Shown here: piece after piece, positions 35,779 to 46,204 of the stretch | How positions within the stretch are numbered: the first letter of the stretch is position 1 | Layout of the letters: every line of letters begins with the position of its first letter | Source of the DNA: Rhizobium sp. 2MFCol3.1 | Lineage (GTDB): Bacteria > Pseudomonadota > Alphaproteobacteria > Rhizobiales > Rhizobiaceae | DNA length: 64,000 bases | Assembly (NCBI RefSeq): GCF_000377565.1 | Contig: NZ_KB898353.1 | Coordinates: 372,001 to 436,000 of the forward strand | Direction of reading: 5' to 3' | Notes under the pieces: model-generated | The model's input: only the letters and a program-made list of their open reading frames with translations | What the model was told of the DNA's origin: nothing | The model's database searches: none | Position numbers and translations under genes: made by a program

Positions 35779-36557
35779 TACCATTCTCCCTTGAACTGTG
35801 CAGGGCGTTTCTCGCTGAATGCGGTCACGCCTTCTTTGAGGTCGCCCGTTTTGGCGACCAGGATCGAGCCGAGCGCTTCAACCGCCGTACCATTGTCCTC
35901 GCCATTGGCCGACGCGATCATCAGCTTGGTGATCTCGAGTGCCGCCGGTCCGCGTGTCGCGACGCGGCGCGCGTAGTCCCGTGCCGCATCGACTGCGGTG
36001 CCGGTGGCGACGACCATGTCGACCATGCCGAACTGGCGGGCTTCCTCGGCGGTGAAGATCTCGCCGCCCAGTGCCATGCGGCGGACGATCTGCGCGCCGA
36101 ACCGCTTGACGAGGCGCTGCGTGCCCGACCAGCCGGGGATCATGCCGAGGCCGGTTTCCGGAAGGCCGATCTTGATCTGCTCTTCGGCAATCCTGATATC
36201 GGCAAGGCCGGCAAGCTCCAGCCCGCCGCCGAGCGCGTGGCCGTTCAGCGCCGCGATCAGGGGAACGCGAAGCGTGGCGAGACGTTCGAAGACACGATGG
36301 CCGTAGCGCACCCAGGCGTGCCCGAACTCCTGCGGCGCCATGTGCCCCCAGGCCTTGATATCGCCGCCCGCCGAGAAGGCCTTGCCTTCGCCGGTGATGA
36401 TGGCGACATGCACATCCGGATTGACTTCCACCGCATCAGCGGCTTCCGATAAAGCCTTCAGCATGTCGAGGTCGAGCGCGTTCAGCTTCTCGGGCCGCGA
36501 TACCGTCATGATGGCAAGTGAGCCGTCGATGTCGACGCGCACGGTTCCGCTAGTCAT
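35778..36557 (-). CDS. Enoyl-CoA hydratase/isomerase family protein
   Basis: 259 residues of crotonase fold: VSRPEKLNALDLDM, AFSAGGDIKAW (oxyanion hole), NGHALGGGLELAGLADIRIA and GLPETGLGMIPGWSGTQRLVKRFG, which carries one of the catalytic glutamates. The end EKRPAQFKGEW is also typical. It acts on a CoA thioester, presumably one formed by the CoA-transferase whose gene it overlaps by 8 bp. CoA chemistry inside a sugar-importer operon is unusual. Confidence 0.88.
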   Translation of the reverse strand: MTSGTVRVDIDGSLAIMTVSRPEKLNALDLDMLKALSEAADAVEVNPDVHVAIITGEGKAFSAGGDIKAWGHMAPQEFGHAWVRYGHRVFERLATLRVPLIAALNGHALGGGLELAGLADIRIAEEQIKIGLPETGLGMIPGWSGTQRLVKRFGAQIVRRMALGGEIFTAEEARQFGMVDMVVATGTAVDAARDYARRVATRGPAALEITKLMIASANGEDNGTAVEALGSILVAKTGDLKEGVTAFSEKRPAQFKGEW

Positions 36558-38163
36558 GGAAGGTGCCCTCCAGAACGCGGGCGCTTTTCACCGGCAGCGA
36601 CAATCCGATCGGCTCTTCGGAAAACAGTCTGGCGTCCATCACCTTGAGGTCCGTGGCGACCAAGAGCGGGAATTCCGACTGATCCAGAATATGCGTCTGC
36701 AGGTCGATTCCGGGTGCGATTTCGGTCAGGACGATCCCGTCGGCGGTGAGCTTCATCACGCAGCGCTCGGTCACGTAGGTGATGTCCTGCCCCTGTTCGA
36801 TCGCGCGGCGGCCGGAGAAGGTCACGTGTTCGACCTCGTTGACCAGCTTCTTCAGCTTGCCTTCCTTCTCGATCACAAGCTTGCCATCGGCGATGCCGAG
36901 TTTGGCGCCGGCATTGAACATGCCGGAGAAGACAATCTTGCGGGCGCGAGCGGTGATATCGACGAAGCCGCCGGCTCCGGCCGTCACATGAGGGCGGAAG
37001 GAGAGCTTCGAGACGTTGACCGAGCCATCCCGGCCGATCTCCAGGAAGGACAATAGCGACGCGTCGAAACCGCCACCCTGGAAATAGGTGAACTGATAGG
37101 GCGACGGCATGTACGCGTCGGCGTTGGAAGCGCAGCCAAAGGCGAAGTCGAGCAGTGGAACGCCACCGACCGCGCCTTGCTCGATCACCCACGTAACGGC
37201 CCCGTGCTGACCCTCTTCCATCAGGATGCGCGGCACGTTCGCCGAGATGCCGAAGCCGAGATTGACGCAGCTATTGGCCTGCAGTTCCTGCGCGACGCGA
37301 CGCGCGATCACCTTCTGGATGTTGAATTCGGGCACGCGGAACGTGTCGAGCGGGCGGAAGATTTCGCCTGAAATCGCGGGATCGTAGAGCGTCTGCGTCG
37401 TCTGCTTCTGTTCGGGATCGACGATGACGTAGTCCACCAGCATGCCCGGCACGCGCACGTCGTGCGGCTTCAGCGAACCCTGCTTGGTGATGCGCTTGAC
37501 CTGCGCGATGACGATGCCGCCATTGTTGCGCGCCGCGAGCGCCTGGTCGAGCCCGCCTAGATAGGCGCCCTCGTGCTCATAGGTCAGGTTGCCGTGCTCG
37601 TCGGCCGTCGTCGCCCTGACGATCGTGACATCGGGCCTGATCGCCGGGAAAAACAGCCAGTCGTCGCCCTCGAAGGAGACACGCTTGACCACGGGCGTTT
37701 CCTGAGCGGCGGCGTTCATCGCGCAGCCCTGACGCTTCGGGTCCACGAAGGTGTCCATGCCGACTTTCGTCAGAACGCCGGGTCGCTTGGCGGCTGCCTC
37801 GCGGTGCATGTCGAACATCACGCCGGAGGGAATGTTGTAGGCCGGAATCTCGTTGCCTGATATCATCTGCCAGATCAGCGGCGGTTCGGCGGTCGATGGG
37901 CCGGAAGGGTAGGAGCCGCCGATGATGCGCTTCAGCAAGCCCTTGCGCGCGATGTGGTCTATGCCCTTGATCCCGCTCATGTCGCCAGCGGCGATCGGGT
38001 GCAGCGTGGTGATCTCGCGCGGATGACCTGTTGCTTCGAAACGTTCGCCGATCGCTTTCAGCATCAGGTCGGGGCAGCCAAGGCCGCTGGACGAGGAAAC
38101 CGAAACGACGGCGCCATCGGGGATCAGGTCAGCGGCTTGCGAAGGGGTGATGTGCTTGTTCAT
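36550..38163 (-). CDS. Acyl-CoA:carboxylate CoA-transferase, fused subunits
   Basis: 537 residues from ATG 38163; a TTG at 38172 would add 3. One chain carries both halves of a family I CoA-transferase: an N-terminal alpha-like part (IPDGAVVSVSSSSGLGCPDLMLKAIGERF, GGSYPSGP) and a C-terminal beta-like part with WVIEQGAVGGVP, where the Glu is the expected nucleophile. This is the YdiF/propionate CoA-transferase layout. It activates a free carboxylate using acetyl-CoA or similar as donor. Within the operon it probably activates the acid made by the aldehyde dehydrogenase. Confidence 0.87.
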   Translation of the reverse strand: MNKHITPSQAADLIPDGAVVSVSSSSGLGCPDLMLKAIGERFEATGHPREITTLHPIAAGDMSGIKGIDHIARKGLLKRIIGGSYPSGPSTAEPPLIWQMISGNEIPAYNIPSGVMFDMHREAAAKRPGVLTKVGMDTFVDPKRQGCAMNAAAQETPVVKRVSFEGDDWLFFPAIRPDVTIVRATTADEHGNLTYEHEGAYLGGLDQALAARNNGGIVIAQVKRITKQGSLKPHDVRVPGMLVDYVIVDPEQKQTTQTLYDPAISGEIFRPLDTFRVPEFNIQKVIARRVAQELQANSCVNLGFGISANVPRILMEEGQHGAVTWVIEQGAVGGVPLLDFAFGCASNADAYMPSPYQFTYFQGGGFDASLLSFLEIGRDGSVNVSKLSFRPHVTAGAGGFVDITARARKIVFSGMFNAGAKLGIADGKLVIEKEGKLKKLVNEVEHVTFSGRRAIEQGQDITYVTERCVMKLTADGIVLTEIAPGIDLQTHILDQSEFPLLVATDLKVMDARLFSEEPIGLSLPVKSARVLEGTFHD

Positions 38164-38168
38164 CGCGT

Positions 38169-40216
<2,048 letters not shown>

Positions 40217-40258
40217 GAATGTCCTCCCTTGGTCTGCGCCAATTTTCACTGTTAATAA

Positions 40259-40272
40259 TTGGAACGTTCCAA
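40259..40272. promoter_or_regulatory. LacI-type operator before lacI
   Basis: TTGGAACGTTCCAA is a perfect 14-bp palindrome with the central CG typical of LacI-family operators, 43 bp upstream of the lacI-family start codon. It matches the second site at 40437-40456. Confidence 0.68.
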
Positions 40273-40436
40273 CTTTGTCAAGCGGAGTTAACCGAGCGAT
40301 GCCGATGTCTGTGGGAGAATTCACCGGAAAGCATCTGTTGCGGTGCAAAATGGCGCAAAACAATCAATTTCTTCGCAGGCTTTCGCGTCGAAAGCGTCAA
40401 GAGACGCCTTGCTTTTGACGTCGAAAACAGGCTTGC

Positions 40437-40456
40437 AATTTGGAACGATCCAAATT
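40437..40456. promoter_or_regulatory. LacI-type operator before the DUF993 gene
   Basis: AATTTGGAACGATCCAAATT pairs at 18 of 20 positions around a central CG and shares the core TTGGAACGWTCCAA with the site at 40259-40272. It ends about 30 bp before the DUF993 start codon, where a bound repressor would block transcription. Confidence 0.68.
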
Positions 40457-40487
40457 ATTGCATTGTCCACGTCTTGAGGAGGACCCC

Positions 40488-41654
40488 ATGAGCTTGACCT
40501 TGAATCTGCCTGACGCCGATGGTGCCGTTCGCGAATATCGCCTTGTCGGAACCCCGATCGAGCGGCCGTCCAAGCCACCGGTATTCAATCGGATTGCCTA
40601 TGCGGCGGCGCACGTCGTTTCCGATCCGCGCCGGGATTTCGACCCCTGGGGGAAGCCGGCGATCGACTGGGATACGACGATCGCTTTCAGACGCCATCTC
40701 TGGAGCCTGGGTTTCAAGATCGCCGAAGCCATGGACACCTCCCAGCGCGGGATGGGGCTCGATTGGGCGGGCGCGCAGGAACTCATTCGCCGTTCGCTCG
40801 AAGAGGCGCGCCATGTCGAAGGTGCCGATCTTGCCTGCGGCGCCGGCACGGACCATCTCGCGGCCGCCGATGCGCGCTCGCTGGACGACGTGATCAAGGC
40901 CTACGAGACGCAGATCGAATTTGTGGAGAAGAACGGTGGCCGCGCCATCATGATGGCGAGCCGCGCGCTTGCCCGCGTCGCCAAGTCGCCCGACGATTAC
41001 ATCAAGGTCTATAGCCGCATTCTCTCGCAGGCGAAGGACAAGGTCGTCCTGCACTGGCTGGGCGACATGTTCGATCCCAACCTTGCCGGCTATTGGGGGA
41101 GCGCTGAATTCGAGCCGGCGCTCGCGTGCGCGCTCGATATCATCAAGGAAAACCGGAGCAAGGTCGAGGGCATCAAGATCTCGTTGCTCGACAACGCCAA
41201 GGAAGTGCAGCTTCGCGATCGGCTTCCCGAGGGCGTCATGTGCTTCACCGGTGACGACTTCAATTACGCCGAACTGATTGAGGGTGATGGCAAGCGCTAC
41301 AGCCACGCGCTTCTCGGCATTTTCGACGCCGTGGCGCCGTCTGCTTCGAAGGCGCTTGCGTCGCTGGCTGCGGGCGATACCACGACCTTCCGCTCGGTAA
41401 TCGAGCCGACGGTGCCGCTGTCGCGCAAGATCTTCGAGGCGCCGACGCAATATTACAAGGCGGGCGTGGTCTTCTTGGCGTGGCTGAACGGCCATCAGAG
41501 CCATTTCAGCCTGCCCGCCGGCATGCAATCGGCGCGCGGCATCAATCACTATGCGGATATCTTCCGCTTGGCTGACAAGGCAAATGTGCTCGATAAGCCG
41601 GAGCTGGCGACTGAGCGCATGAAGAACTTCGTCGGTGTCTTCGGCGTGCAATAA
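40488..41654 (+). CDS. DUF993 protein (dihydrodipicolinate-synthase-like)
   Basis: 388 residues from ATG 40488, behind a strong GAGGAGG. I recognise it as the DUF993 family, predicted to be a TIM barrel related to class I aldolases of the DapA type (AEAMDTSQRGMGLDWAGAQELI; LHWLGDMFDPNLAGYWGS; VEGIKISLLDNAKEVQLRDRLPEGVMCFTGDDFNYAELI, where the Lys is placed like a Schiff-base lysine). No reaction is established that I know of. It is divergent from the lacI operon and shares its operator motif, so it is probably the aldolase or lyase of the same pathway. Confidence 0.78.
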   Translation: MSLTLNLPDADGAVREYRLVGTPIERPSKPPVFNRIAYAAAHVVSDPRRDFDPWGKPAIDWDTTIAFRRHLWSLGFKIAEAMDTSQRGMGLDWAGAQELIRRSLEEARHVEGADLACGAGTDHLAAADARSLDDVIKAYETQIEFVEKNGGRAIMMASRALARVAKSPDDYIKVYSRILSQAKDKVVLHWLGDMFDPNLAGYWGSAEFEPALACALDIIKENRSKVEGIKISLLDNAKEVQLRDRLPEGVMCFTGDDFNYAELIEGDGKRYSHALLGIFDAVAPSASKALASLAAGDTTTFRSVIEPTVPLSRKIFEAPTQYYKAGVVFLAWLNGHQSHFSLPAGMQSARGINHYADIFRLADKANVLDKPELATERMKNFVGVFGVQ

Positions 41655-41678
41655 GCCAGGCGGAAGGCCGCCCGGCTT
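41653..41678 (+). terminator. Stem-loop at the end of the DUF993 gene
   Basis: The arms 41653-41663 and 41668-41678 pair with one mismatch around AAGG, and the stem begins within the TAA stop codon. The following bases are only weakly T-rich (TATGATGG). It probably terminates the plus-strand transcript. Confidence 0.5.
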
Positions 41679-41701
41679 ATGATGGTCGTATCAATGAATA
41701 A

Positions 41702-41731
41702 AAGGACCGGCGTGTGGTGACGCCGGTCCTT
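41702..41731 (-). terminator. Rho-independent terminator of the degP-like gene
   Basis: Perfect 12-bp stem (41702-41713 with 41720-41731) and a 6-base loop, starting 8 bp after the protease stop. Read on the minus strand it is followed by TTTTATT, a good U-tract. Confidence 0.8.
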
Positions 41732-41738
41732 CCGAACG

Positions 41739-43232
41739 CTAGGCCGCAGCGAAGGGAACAGCCACGAAGGTTTTGTTGCCGCCTCGCTGTACGAGGAGCA
41801 GCACGGACTTCTTCTCGGTCTTTGCTGCATCCGCCACCGCGTTCTTAGCTTCACTCGCGTCGTGAACGGTCCTGTCGTTCACCGACAGGATGATGTCTCC
41901 GGTCTGCAGGCCGGCCTTCGCTGCGGGCTTGTCCGGCGCCACATTGGCGATGACAGCGCCTTCGACCTTCTGCGACAGGCCAAGCTGGGCGCGGATATCG
42001 GGGGTGAGGTCGGCAAGTGCGACGCCGATCCTCGGTCCGCTCTGCGCATGCTTTTCGGTGCCGCCGGCACTTGCGAGCTGCTGTCCGTCATCGCCTCCGC
42101 CGATCGCAACCTTCAGCTCTACGCTCTTGCCGCCGCGCCAGACCGTGACGGTCTGTTTGTCGCCAGGCGACAGATCTGCCACCAGGCGCGAGAGATCCTT
42201 CGGCGATGTCACGCTGTCGCTTCCGACGTTGGTGACGACGTCGCCAGCCTTGAGACCAGCCTTGGCAGCGGGTGAGCCTTCCGAGACGTCGGCGACGAGC
42301 GCGCCTTGCGGCTTGGCAAGACCGATCGCATCGGCGACATCCTGTGTGACGCCCTGGATCTGAACGCCGAGATAGCCGTGCTCGATGGAGCCGTTCTTCT
42401 GCAGCTTGGCGACGATCGTCTTGGCTTCATCCGATGGGATCGCGAAGCCGACACCGACGCTGCCGCCGTTCGGCGAATAGATGGCGGTGTTGATGCCGAC
42501 GACATGACCGTCGCGATCGACGAGTGGGCCGCCCGAATTGCCGTGGTTGATCGGCGCATCGATCTGGATGAAGTCGTCATAAGGACCGCTGTGCAGATCC
42601 CTGCCGCGTGCCGAGACGATGCCCGCCGTCACGGTCGTGCCGATGCCGAAGGGGTTGCCGATGGCCAATATCTGGTCGCCGAGCTTAAGCTTGCCGGAAT
42701 CGCCCCAGGCGATGGTCGGCAACGCCTTCGGGGCCTCGATCTTGACCACGGCCAGATCGGCCTTGGCGTCGGCGCCGATCAGCTTGCCTGGCAGTTCCGT
42801 GCCGTCGTCGAGCGTCACCTTGATATCGGTGGCGTTGGCAATGACGTGGTTGTTGGTGACGATATAGCCGTCCGGGCTGACGATGAAGCCGGAGCCGAGG
42901 GCCTGCGCATGCTCACCCGATTGCGGCGCCTGATGTGGGACCGGAATGCCCTGCTGTTCGAAGAACTGCTTGAACTGCTGCTGCATCTCGGAATTGTCGG
43001 TGCCGTCGTCGGCGCCCGATGCCTTCATCGTCGTGACGATGGTCACGACCGCCGGCTTGTCGGCATCGACGACATCGGCGAACGAACCGCTACCGTTGGG
43101 GGAGGTGGCGACGGACGCTGGCGACGCTACCGCCGAAGACGTTTCGAACGCATAGGGAAGCGATGCCGCGCCAACGATGATTGCCGCACCGAGAAGGGCT
43201 GCTGACCGGCGGCGATTGAGGATGTTTGACAT
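41739..43232 (-). CDS. Periplasmic serine endoprotease, DegP/HtrA type
   Basis: 497 residues. An N-terminal hydrophobic segment (residues 11-30) serves as signal or anchor. The trypsin-like domain has the triad His129 (VTNNHV), Asp159 (KADLAVV) and Ser233 (HGNSGGP). Two PDZ domains follow (about 280-370 starting GYLGVQIQG, and 400-490). It degrades or refolds misfolded periplasmic proteins. The LA-loop insert with QQQFKQFFEQQG is DegP-like. It is a single gene, with its own terminator downstream and a long AT-richer region upstream. Confidence 0.92.
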   Translation of the reverse strand: MSNILNRRRSAALLGAAIIVGAASLPYAFETSSAVASPASVATSPNGSGSFADVVDADKPAVVTIVTTMKASGADDGTDNSEMQQQFKQFFEQQGIPVPHQAPQSGEHAQALGSGFIVSPDGYIVTNNHVIANATDIKVTLDDGTELPGKLIGADAKADLAVVKIEAPKALPTIAWGDSGKLKLGDQILAIGNPFGIGTTVTAGIVSARGRDLHSGPYDDFIQIDAPINHGNSGGPLVDRDGHVVGINTAIYSPNGGSVGVGFAIPSDEAKTIVAKLQKNGSIEHGYLGVQIQGVTQDVADAIGLAKPQGALVADVSEGSPAAKAGLKAGDVVTNVGSDSVTSPKDLSRLVADLSPGDKQTVTVWRGGKSVELKVAIGGGDDGQQLASAGGTEKHAQSGPRIGVALADLTPDIRAQLGLSQKVEGAVIANVAPDKPAAKAGLQTGDIILSVNDRTVHDASEAKNAVADAAKTEKKSVLLLVQRGGNKTFVAVPFAAA

Positions 43233-43748
43233 GATGTCTGTCCTTTGGATGTGTTGCTCGATCGCGTGATGGCTTTCACCAGTAGTAGACGCGTGAGATA
43301 CATATCTGTCGGCAGAACTGTATTTTCAAATTAAATATAAATTAGGTAATTGTTACGTTTTCGTCATTTATTACAAGAGTTTAATGATGCCGTGCGAAGT
43401 ATAGTTCGCGCTCACGAGCGCGCCTACTATCGTAGGCCGGATGCTGTTTTCCGGGCCGGTATCTGGGTGGCTTTGATGGGGAATTTCGACCGCGATCGGC
43501 CATGCTTTGTCCTTGGACAAGCTTGCCGATCGCGGAAGAGCCTTGGGAGGCATTGCGTGGTCCGCCGCAGGGCTGGGACGCGGCGCTTCACTAGCCCGGC
43601 ACCACCGGCGCGTCGATACACAGTAAAGTGACCAAGCCCGCGAATTTCTGTCATAAATGAAAGTGATCACCGTCATTTTGCGTGGCGGCTTCGGCTCTGT
43701 TATGGGTAATTCGGGCAAAAACGAAACTGAAGCGAAAGCACTCGCACA
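43233..43748. other. Intergenic region between degP-like and deoR-like genes
   Basis: 516 bp with no credible gene; a 93-codon frame at 43350-43631 has no family resemblance. The AT-rich part (43300-43390) probably holds the protease promoter. A strong imperfect inverted repeat lies at 43490-43535. Just before the regulator, 43720-43737 contains two ACGAAAC/GCGAAAG-type repeats that may be its operator. Confidence 0.6.
43490..43535. repeat. Long imperfect inverted repeat (hairpin)
   Basis: The left arm 43490-43512 begins CCGCGATCGGC and the right arm 43515-43535 ends with its exact complement. The inner parts TTGTCC and GGACAA also pair, with a small bulge between, giving about 19-20 bp of stem. 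It is far from the 3' end of any gene, so not an obvious terminator; it may be a dispersed palindromic element or part of a small RNA. Confidence 0.5.
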
Positions 43749-44540
43749 ATGTTCCTGAGCGACCGTCAAACCGAAATCGTCGACATGGCCAAGTCGAAAG
43801 GCCGGATATTCGTCGAGGATCTGGCAGCGCATTTTTCCGTGACGCCGCAGACCATTCGCAAGGATCTCAACGACATCTGCGATGCCCAGATCCTGACCCG
43901 CGTGCATGGCGGCGCGGTGTTCCCGAGCGGTACCGAGAACGTCAAATACGAGGCGCGACGCCAGATCGCGTCGAGCGAAAAGCAGGCCATCGGCCTCGCC
44001 GCTGCCAGCCTCATCCCCAACAATGCGTCCCTGTTCATCAATATCGGCACGACGACCGAGGCGGTCGGTGAAGCCCTCATCAATCACCACGAGCTGATGG
44101 TGATCACCAACAACATCAACGTCGCCAACCGGCTGAGGCTTCTGCCGGCCATTGAGGTGGTGATTGCAGGCGGCGTCGTGCGCAGTGCCGATGGCGGCAT
44201 CGTCGGCGAGGCGGCCGTCGATTTCATCCGGCAGTTCAAGGTGGATTATGCCGTGATCGGCGCCTCCGCGCTCGATGAGGACGGCGCACTTCTCGATTAC
44301 GATTTCCGCGAGGTGAAGGTGGCGCAGGCGATCATCGCCAATGCGCGCCATGTCATCCTGGTCGCCGATTCCACCAAGTTCGAGCGCACCGCGCCGGTAA
44401 GGATTGCCCAGCTTTCCCAGGTGCACACCTTCATTACCGATCGTTGCCCGGTTCCATCGGTGCGGCAGTTCTGTCTTGAGAACGACGTGCGGCTGATCGA
44501 AACAAGCACGCAAAGGCAGGCGCAGACCGAGCCGGCGTGA
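43749..44540 (+). CDS. DeoR-family transcriptional regulator (GlpR-like)
   Basis: 263 residues. The N-terminal helix-turn-helix (about residues 5-57) is RQTEIVDMAKSKGRIFVEDLAAHFSVTPQTIRKDLNDI; the C-terminal DeoR sensor domain has INIGTTTEAVGEAL, VITNNINVANRL, GGVVRSADGGIVGEAA and VDYAVIGASALDEDGALLDYD. This closely follows GlpR, the glycerol-3-phosphate-responsive repressor, but no glp genes are in the window, so the target is unknown. GCGAAAG-like repeats 10-30 bp upstream may be its own operator. The next gene is 39 bp away and unrelated. Confidence 0.85.
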   Translation: MFLSDRQTEIVDMAKSKGRIFVEDLAAHFSVTPQTIRKDLNDICDAQILTRVHGGAVFPSGTENVKYEARRQIASSEKQAIGLAAASLIPNNASLFINIGTTTEAVGEALINHHELMVITNNINVANRLRLLPAIEVVIAGGVVRSADGGIVGEAAVDFIRQFKVDYAVIGASALDEDGALLDYDFREVKVAQAIIANARHVILVADSTKFERTAPVRIAQLSQVHTFITDRCPVPSVRQFCLENDVRLIETSTQRQAQTEPA

Positions 44541-44579
44541 AACGCTTTCCAATATTCCGATCAAGGATGACTGTTGCCC

Positions 44580-45038
44580 ATGAGCCTAGAGACCGTCCGC
44601 GCATTCCTCAGCGCATCCGCCCCCGATATCGACATCATCGAAACCGAGATGAGTTCGGCGACCGTCGCGCAGGCGGCCGAAGCGCATGGGGTCGATCCGG
44701 CGCAGATCGCCAAGACGATCTGCCTGCGGCTAGATGACGCGCCGATCCTGGTGGTAGCGGGCGGTCTGGCGCGGTTGGACAATCGCAAGTTCAAGGACAC
44801 GTTCGGCACCAAGGCGCGGCTGCTGAATGCCGAAGAGGTCGTCGAGGCGACCAGCCATCCTGTGGGCGGCGTCTGCCCGTTCGGGCTTCCGTCGCCGCTG
44901 CGCATCTATTGCGACGTCTCTCTCAAGCAGTTCGACGTGGTGGTGCCCGCCGCGGGATCGACGAATTCGGCTATCCGGATCGCGACGGATCGCCTGGCGG
45001 AGCTGACCAAGGCGACTTGGGTCGACGTCTGCCAATAG
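44580..45038 (+). CDS. YbaK/EbsC-family aminoacyl-tRNA deacylase
   Basis: 152 residues from ATG 44580; a TTG at 44574 has better spacing to AAGGA and would add 2. Family landmarks are AQIAKTICLRLDDAPILVVAGGLARLDNRKFKDTFG (with the conserved Lys), EEVVEATSHPVGGVCPFGLPSPLRIYCDVSL, and FDVVVPAAGSTNSAIRIATDRL. Such proteins hydrolyse mischarged tRNAs such as Ala- or Cys-tRNAPro. The gene may be co-transcribed with the preceding regulator. Confidence 0.87.
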   Translation: MSLETVRAFLSASAPDIDIIETEMSSATVAQAAEAHGVDPAQIAKTICLRLDDAPILVVAGGLARLDNRKFKDTFGTKARLLNAEEVVEATSHPVGGVCPFGLPSPLRIYCDVSLKQFDVVVPAAGSTNSAIRIATDRLAELTKATWVDVCQ

Positions 45039-45145
45039 GCCGATACACAAACAATTGAACCAGATTCAACGCAAAGCTTAAAACGCGGGAAAAGAAACCT
45101 ATATAAGAAGGCGAAACTCAATTGTTGCCATATAGGAGACTTTAG

Positions 45146-46180
45146 ATGCCTCGTGCCGTTTCACGTTTTGCCAAGGTTGCAGCGATCGCCGCCCTGACAG
45201 GCGTAACCGTATTTGCGTCCATCGGGGATGCGGATGCACGGCGGGCAGGAAGCTCCGGTTTCGGCAGCCGCGGCACGCGTACCTTCCAGGCGCCGCCTGT
45301 CACCCGCACCGCGCCGGCCCCTGCCGCGCCGATGGATCGTTCGATGAGCCAGCGCCCTGAAACCAACGCGCCTGGCGCCGCGACGCAGCCGGCCTTCGGT
45401 GGTGCTCAGCAGCGCGGTGGTCTGTTTGGCGGTTTCGGCCGGTCGATGATCGGCGGTCTCGTCGCCGGCGGATTGCTCGGCATGCTGCTCGGCCACGGGT
45501 TCGGCGGCGGCTTCGGCTTCCTCGGCATGCTCCTGCAGTTCGCTTTGATCGCCGGCGCCATCATGCTCGCCGTCCGCTTCTTCGCCAATCGCGGCCAGCA
45601 GCCCGCCTATGGCTCGGCGCGTCCGAGCGGCGTCAGCCCGATGGCATCGAACGGCAACTCGTCTTTCCGCATCCCGAGCATCGGTTCGGGCGCGGCCGGC
45701 TTTGGCCTCGGCGGCTCGAATGCCGCTCCGCAGCCGCCGCGCAACGATCAGCCGAGCGATGAAATCGGCATCAAGCCTGATGACCTTGACCGGTTCGAGC
45801 AGCTTCTCACCGAGGTTCAGACGGCCTATGGCGCCGAGGATTACGGCACGCTGCGCAAGCTGACGACGCCGGAAGCCATGTCCTATCTCGCCGAGGAACT
45901 GGGCGAAAACGCCACCAACGGCGTTCGCAACCAGGTCAGCGACGTCAAGCTGCTGCAGGGTGATGTCGCCGAAGCCTGGCGTGAAGATGGTTCCGATTAC
46001 GCGACGCTTGCGATGCGCTATCAGTCCATCGATGCTGTCATCGAGCGCGATGGCGGCCGGGTGGTGAGCGGCGACACGCGCTCGCCGACCGAGAGCACAG
46101 AGGTCTGGACCTTCGTGCGCAAATCCGGCACCGACTGGAAGCTTGCAGCTATCCAGGGCACCGAACAGCGCGCAGCCTGA
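45146..46180 (+). CDS. Tim44-like domain membrane protein
   Basis: 344 residues. Residues 1-29 look like a signal peptide (FASIGDADA). A low-complexity Pro/Ala/Gly stretch follows to about residue 90, then Gly-rich hydrophobic segments (GLVAGGLLGMLLGHGFGGGFGFLGMLLQFALIAGAIMLAVRFF). Residues about 205-340 form the Tim44-like domain (DLDRFEQLLTEVQTAYGAEDYGTLRKLTTPEAMSYLAEEL, ending VWTFVRKSGTDWKLAAIQGT). A ribosome binding site TAGGAG precedes ATG 45146. Alphaproteobacterial relatives (TimA) are thought to act on inner-membrane protein assembly. Confidence 0.87.
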   Translation: MPRAVSRFAKVAAIAALTGVTVFASIGDADARRAGSSGFGSRGTRTFQAPPVTRTAPAPAAPMDRSMSQRPETNAPGAATQPAFGGAQQRGGLFGGFGRSMIGGLVAGGLLGMLLGHGFGGGFGFLGMLLQFALIAGAIMLAVRFFANRGQQPAYGSARPSGVSPMASNGNSSFRIPSIGSGAAGFGLGGSNAAPQPPRNDQPSDEIGIKPDDLDRFEQLLTEVQTAYGAEDYGTLRKLTTPEAMSYLAEELGENATNGVRNQVSDVKLLQGDVAEAWREDGSDYATLAMRYQSIDAVIERDGGRVVSGDTRSPTESTEVWTFVRKSGTDWKLAAIQGTEQRAA

Positions 46181-46204
46181 TATCTATCGAGTTGAAACCC
46201 TGCT

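Noticed and set aside
43350..43631. 93-codon open frame between the degP-like and deoR-like genes
   Set aside because: No ribosome binding site, Arg-rich, and it runs through a strong palindrome; probably fortuitous.
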